The translations under genes and the position numbers were made by a program. Positions 48,529 to 52,716 of a stretch of 52,716 nt of DNA are shown here, piece by piece; the stretch's first letter is position 1, and each line of letters opens with the position of its first letter. The DNA comes from Ilumatobacteraceae bacterium (GTDB taxonomy: Bacteria; Actinomycetota; Acidimicrobiia; Acidimicrobiales; Ilumatobacteraceae): positions 1 to 52,716 of the forward strand of contig JALRBT010000003.1 in NCBI GenBank assembly GCA_023262255.1, read 5' to 3'. Below the pieces are notes generated by a model that was given only the letters and a program-made list of their open reading frames with translations, was not told the DNA's origin and did no database searches.

Positions 48529-48990
48529 ATGACATCCTTGCTCGACCGATTACAGGCGGATCTCTCCGCGGCGATGAAGGCCGGTATCGACGTGGAGAAG
48601 TCCACCCTGCGGATGGCGATTGCCGCCGTCAAGAATGCTGCGGTCGCCGGGGACGCAGCGGTGACCTTGACCGACGACCAGGTGTTGGGGGTGTTGCAGG
48701 CCGAGGCGAAGAAGCGGTCCGAAGCCGCCGACATATATAAGGAAGCAGGACGCACCGACGGCGAGGCCTCCGAGCGCGCCGAACTTGCCGTACTGGAGCG
48801 GTATCTGCCCACCCGACTGAGCAACGACGAACTCGAGAAGATCATCGCCGAGGAGGTGGCTATTGCATCAGCCCAAGGCGCCACGGGGCCCAAGGCAATG
48901 GGCCAGGTGGTCAAGGCGGTACGAACTCGGGTGGGATCGAGTGCGGATGGTTCGACCATCGCTGGATTGGTGAAGAAGGCGTTGGGGTAG
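48529..48990 (+). CDS. yqeY: GatB/YqeY domain protein
   Basis: 'MTSLLDRLQADLSAAMKAGIDVEKSTLRMAIAAVKNA...GPKAMGQVVKAVRTRVGSSADGSTIAGLVKKAL'. Confidence 0.95.
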   Translation: MTSLLDRLQADLSAAMKAGIDVEKSTLRMAIAAVKNAAVAGDAAVTLTDDQVLGVLQAEAKKRSEAADIYKEAGRTDGEASERAELAVLERYLPTRLSNDELEKIIAEEVAIASAQGATGPKAMGQVVKAVRTRVGSSADGSTIAGLVKKALG

Positions 48991-49048
48991 TCACCCACGG
49001 GCAAGTGGGCCATCGCTCGTGAGCGAAAACACAAAGCAGGTGAGACAA

Positions 49049-49078
49049 TTGACACCTTGTCCAGATTGCCTGTACGGT
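49049..49078 (+). promoter_or_regulatory. Candidate sigma70-type promoter TTGACA-n18-TACGGT
   Basis: Consensus -35 at 49049-49054, TAnnnT -10 at 49073-49078, upstream of the SBP gene. Confidence 0.5.
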
Positions 49079-49124
49079 GACGGGCGAGGTATCAACACTC
49101 AACAACCTCGAGGGGGAAACCAAA

Positions 49125-50876
49125 ATGAAGCATCTATTCCGAGGTGGTCGCCGCAAGGTGGCTGCCGTGATGGCGGTGGCACTCGTGGCCTCGCTGAGTC
49201 AGGTGGCACCAACCAACGCCGCCAGCAAGAAGAGTGGCGGCAAGATCACCGTTGGTGTGTTCAACCAGTTGCTAACCACCTGCTTCTCGCCGAATGCCGC
49301 GAACTCGGCGCTCGGCATCATGAAGACGGCATATGAAGGCTGGTTCGAGAAGCGGTCCGACGGCCGAATCGTGCCGTATCTCGCACAATCGATGACCCCG
49401 TCCAACAACTACAAGACCTGGACGATGAAGATTCGCCCCGGCATCAAGTTCCACGACGGTTCATCGCTCGACGTCACCGCGGCGATCGCCAACATGACGG
49501 CGACGCAAGGCATGTTCTACCTTGCGCAAGCCGCGAAGGGCATCAACGCCCGTCACACCCTCGGTTCAGGCATTCCATTTGGTGCAAACCTCAAATCGGT
49601 TACCCCAGCCTCAGCCGACTCCGTGACGATCAACTTGTGGGAGTCGCAAGTTGACTACCCGGCAACGGTCTACGCGTCGGGACGTAACTTCGTTCGCGCA
49701 CTCTCCGACCTTGGCAACGCAACGCAGTGCGTCACCGGCGGCAAGGGCACCGGACCGTTCATGTTCCAGAAGGTTTCGCCAACCGAAACCATCGTGGTGA
49801 AGAACCCCAACTATTGGCGCAAGGACAAGGACGGCCAGCAGCTGCCTTACCTTGACCAGATCACCTTCAAGTACGTGAACCAGCCATCGCAGAGAGTCAA
49901 CGGTTTGAAGTCCGGAACTCTTGACGCTGCTCAGTTCTCGTCGGCCGGTGAGGTGAAGCAGATCCTCAGCGTGAAGGCCAATAAGAACCTGAGCGTGATC
50001 GACAGCGGGTACAAGTACTACCCAATGACGATTCTCAACACCGCAATCGCGCCGTTCAACAACAAGAATGCGCGACTTGCCGTGAACTATGCGTTTGACG
50101 CCCAGGCTTATCACAAGCAGCGTCAATGCTTCAAGGGCAAGTGCATCGGCGTGGTGCCCGACTCGATGGTCGGCAAGAGCAACATCATGTACAACACGCA
50201 GGGCTTCATCAAGTTCAACCTCGCCAAGGCCAAGCAGTATGCGGCTGCATACAAGACCGAAACCAGCAAGGACCTGAGCTTCCAGCTTCCGGCCGATACC
50301 AGCGCAGAGTCGCAGGCCAACGCCAAGGCGATTCAGCAGATGATGAAGAAGGCTGGAATCACGATGACGATCCTCACCGAGGACACCGCGACCATCACGG
50401 CAAAGGCCTTCCCGACACCTGGAACCGGCTACAACAGTTATCAGGCGTATCCGACGTTGTTGTTCGAGGGTGATGGCACCGAGTTCGTGCTGCCGTTCAT
50501 TCCGGGCAACATGTTCACGTCGCCGAACAACCTGACCGTCGCCGCTCTGCGCGCCCAAGCGGGTGCTCTTGCTGCTGGCACGTTCAACGAGTTCGGCAAG
50601 CTCATCAACCCGGGTCGAAACAGCGACAAAGCACTCGACTCGTTGGTATGGAACGCATGGTTCGATACCTCATCGGCCCGCAAAGCCAAGCTTCGCGCGC
50701 TCACCAAGTACTACCAGTCGGAGGGCTTGTCGATTCATACGCCCCACATGGCGTACTTCACGGGTCTGCAGAAGAAGCTCAAGGGGTGGGATACGTTCTA
50801 CCTCGCGAGCGGTGGTCGAGGAATTCCGATGACCAACGCCGGTATCAACTACACCGGGTTGTACATCGAGAAGTAA
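49125..50876 (+). CDS. Oligopeptide/nickel-type ABC transporter substrate-binding protein (SBP_bac_5)
   Basis: Signal peptide, 'LTTCFSPNAANSALGIMKTAYEGWFEKRSDGRIVPYLAQSM...WTMKIRPGIKFHDG'. SD gaggggga upstream. Confidence 0.93.
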   Translation: MKHLFRGGRRKVAAVMAVALVASLSQVAPTNAASKKSGGKITVGVFNQLLTTCFSPNAANSALGIMKTAYEGWFEKRSDGRIVPYLAQSMTPSNNYKTWTMKIRPGIKFHDGSSLDVTAAIANMTATQGMFYLAQAAKGINARHTLGSGIPFGANLKSVTPASADSVTINLWESQVDYPATVYASGRNFVRALSDLGNATQCVTGGKGTGPFMFQKVSPTETIVVKNPNYWRKDKDGQQLPYLDQITFKYVNQPSQRVNGLKSGTLDAAQFSSAGEVKQILSVKANKNLSVIDSGYKYYPMTILNTAIAPFNNKNARLAVNYAFDAQAYHKQRQCFKGKCIGVVPDSMVGKSNIMYNTQGFIKFNLAKAKQYAAAYKTETSKDLSFQLPADTSAESQANAKAIQQMMKKAGITMTILTEDTATITAKAFPTPGTGYNSYQAYPTLLFEGDGTEFVLPFIPGNMFTSPNNLTVAALRAQAGALAAGTFNEFGKLINPGRNSDKALDSLVWNAWFDTSSARKAKLRALTKYYQSEGLSIHTPHMAYFTGLQKKLKGWDTFYLASGGRGIPMTNAGINYTGLYIEK

Positions 50877-50906
50877 ATCTCGACGTCAGCTACACGCTGA
50901 CCTCGG

Positions 50907-50957
50907 CAACGGCCGGGGGTGGGGGCGAAGGCCCTTCACCCCCGGCCGTTGGTTTTT
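50907..50957 (+). terminator. Strong intrinsic terminator/attenuator
   Basis: Perfect 15-bp stem caacggccgggggtg (50907-50921) / cacccccggccgttg (50937-50951), then gTTTTT. Confidence 0.9.
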
Positions 50958-51011
50958 GCTGGTGAAGAATTTTTCCGTGGGTGAGCTCTGGAGTAGCGTG
51001 GGTGAAACCGT

Positions 51012-51989
51012 ATGACGTCGTTGACATTCAAATTCCTGTCAGCGATGCGGCGAGTCGCACAGATCGTCGTAGTAATTGTCGGCTCTACGCTGTTCGTTTC
51101 GTTGTTGTTGCAGTTATTGCCGGTGGGCTTGGAAGAACTGTACGTCTTCGCCCTCGATGAAGCGGGGCGCCAGCAGCAGATTCGCCTTCTCCATCTCGAT
51201 GCAAACCCGGTGATGTTCTACCTCTATTGGTTGGGCGATTTCGTGCGGGGTGATTTCGGTTCGTACGTGTATCCCACCGGGGTGTTGGACCCCGTCGCGC
51301 CTCGTTTGGGGGCGGCACTGCCAATTTCCCTGCGACTCGTGGTGTACGTGCAGATCGTCGCATTGGCTATCTCCATCCCTCTTGGTATCTTCACGGCGTA
51401 CCGATCAGGACGACGTAGCGACAAGGTGATCAGTTACGGGTTGTTCACCGCTGCATCGATACCCAACTTCGTATTTGCCTTGTTGCTTGCCTCGTTCTTC
51501 GGCGTGAGCCTGGCGTGGTTTCCACCCCTCGGCTACATGGCGCCAGGGGAAAACCTCGTTGAGCATTTGCGCAGTATGGCACTGCCGGTGCTGGCATTGG
51601 CGATTCCCACTGTTGCCACCTACACGAGGCTTCTGCGCACCGACGTGATCGCGACGTTGCGCGAGGACTATGTGACCATGGCGGCTTCGAAGGGTTTGAG
51701 CAACCGTCGGATTCTCTTCACGCACGTGTTGCGTCCAAGTTCCGTCACGCTGTTTACGAGCGCGGCACTCAATATGGGGGCACTCATCGGTGGCACGCTC
51801 GTAATCGAGCAAATCTTCAGCATCCCCGGACTGGGGAGCGAGATCGGGCTGGCGATCTTCTCCCGCCAGTACTTCGCACTGCAGTCATATGTTGCAATCA
51901 TTGCAATTGGTTACGTGGTGTTCAACGGCATCGTCGATGTGGCGGTGGGATTCGTCGATCCCCGGTCGAGGGAGCGGACCAATGCGTAA
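51012..51989 (+). CDS. ABC transporter permease (DppB/OppB-like)
   Basis: 325 aa; 'YTRLLRTDVIATLREDYVTMAASKGLSNRRILFTHVLRPSSVTLFTSAALNMGALIGGTLVIEQIFSIPGLG'. Confidence 0.95.
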   Translation: MTSLTFKFLSAMRRVAQIVVVIVGSTLFVSLLLQLLPVGLEELYVFALDEAGRQQQIRLLHLDANPVMFYLYWLGDFVRGDFGSYVYPTGVLDPVAPRLGAALPISLRLVVYVQIVALAISIPLGIFTAYRSGRRSDKVISYGLFTAASIPNFVFALLLASFFGVSLAWFPPLGYMAPGENLVEHLRSMALPVLALAIPTVATYTRLLRTDVIATLREDYVTMAASKGLSNRRILFTHVLRPSSVTLFTSAALNMGALIGGTLVIEQIFSIPGLGSEIGLAIFSRQYFALQSYVAIIAIGYVVFNGIVDVAVGFVDPRSRERTNA

Positions 51990-52716
51990 CTTGTTCGCCC
52001 AGATGAATTTCCTCAGCAAATTGTCATCGGTGTGGATGGCCCTGATGACGGCGTTGGCGGTATTCGGATGGCTGATACCCCTGCCAAATCCACGTGAATA
52101 CGACCCTGAGGCATCGGCAGCCGGACTCTTCACCCCGGGGCACATACTCGGCACCGACGCCGGCGGGTACGACCTTCTATCAAATGTTGTCAATGGTGCG
52201 AGGATCTCGCTCATGATTGCCTTCATCTCCGTGGGTCTCGGCGGCCTCGTCGGTTCCGTGATCGGGATCCTTGCCGCCTATCGGCGAGGCCGACTCGACT
52301 ACTTCGTGAGCACGGGCTTCAACATCCTCCTGTCGATTCCGAACTTGGTGTTGGGTTTGGCACTCGTTGCCGTGCTGGCCACGAGCTCCGATGCGTCCGT
52401 GCCAATTGCACCAAGTCGTCGCGTCATTATCATCATCATTGCACTCACCGTGGTGATCATCCCGATTCTCGGCCGAATCGCGAGGGGCGCCACCCTCACG
52501 TGGATCAACCGTGAGTTCGTGGTTGCCGCACGGTCGATGGGCATGCGGGACAAGGACATCATCGTTCGCCACATCGTCCCCAATGTGTTGCCGGCCATCT
52601 ATTCCGTGCTGTTTCTCGCAATCGGTGTGGTCATCGTTGCAGAGGGTGCGCTCTCGTTGTTGGGGGTCGGAGTGGTCGACGGTGTGAGTTGGGGGGCGAT
52701 GATTGCGCGTGTCGCT
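51982..52716 (+). CDS. ABC transporter permease (DppC/OppC-like), 3' truncated by window end
   Basis: Own translation from ATG 51982: MRNLFAQMNFLSKLSSVWMALMTALAVFGW...HILGTDAGGYDLLSNVVNGARISLMIAFISVGLGGLVGSVIG...EFVVAARSMGMRDKDIIVRHIVPNVLPAI. Not in ORF track (no stop in window). Confidence 0.93.
   Translation, partial: MRNLFAQMNFLSKLSSVWMALMTALAVFGWLIPLPNPREYDPEASAAGLFTPGHILGTDAGGYDLLSNVVNGARISLMIAFISVGLGGLVGSVIGILAAYRRGRLDYFVSTGFNILLSIPNLVLGLALVAVLATSSDASVPIAPSRRVIIIIIALTVVIIPILGRIARGATLTWINREFVVAARSMGMRDKDIIVRHIVPNVLPAIYSVLFLAIGVVIVAEGALSLLGVGVVDGVSWGAMIARVA

Noticed and set aside
47271-49055. 594-aa ORF ending in thioredoxin, a possible fusion protein
   Set aside because: The upstream part overlaps yqeY (plus) and dsbB (minus, other frame). 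The true start is MNKITTLVVG at 47885 with an ATGA overlap.

Overview
This 52.7 kb window is high-GC, densely coding chromosomal DNA. The gene content (WhiB, PdtaS-type kinase, HelD, DUF3107/DUF3090/SCO1664-type proteins, EtfBA, class 5-type UDG) points to an actinobacterium; an Acidimicrobiia-like relative is a guess. I find about 57 protein-coding genes and no CRISPR array, transposase, rRNA or tRNA that I can support. Main blocks in order: a NMT1/THI5-type ABC importer; M6-like metalloprotease and methyltransferase; class III aminotransferase; glutamate dehydrogenase divergent from amt-glnB, with a phased AC-n9-AC GlnR-like site between; cspA; two small secreted-protein genes, one apparently frameshifted; helD; a DtxR-family regulator with a coupled lipoprotein; an Lhr-type helicase; a complete System I cytochrome c maturation operon (ccmABCDEFGH, with CcmH fused to a TPR domain and a ccmD too short for the ORF track); a SufR-like regulator divergent from mrp/apbC; DUF3107 plus an ArsA/Get3-like ATPase pair, pdtaS and whiB; etfBA; the MSMEG_4193-DUF3090-SCO1664 trio; UDG; an FrhB-like Fe-S protein divergent from an acyl-CoA dehydrogenase; a DUF805 tandem pair; ogt; znuABC with a candidate Zur-type palindrome; a dsbB-thioredoxin pair; yqeY; and an oligopeptide-type ABC importer cut off at the window end. 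I do not see an unmistakably new system. The strongest second-look items are the GlnR-like phased site, the frameshifted secreted gene, the overlooked ccmD and modified CcmE, the non-canonical (CTG) start of the first ArsA-like ATPase, the dsbB-Trx/znuABC neighbourhood, and several intergenic hairpins and repeats.
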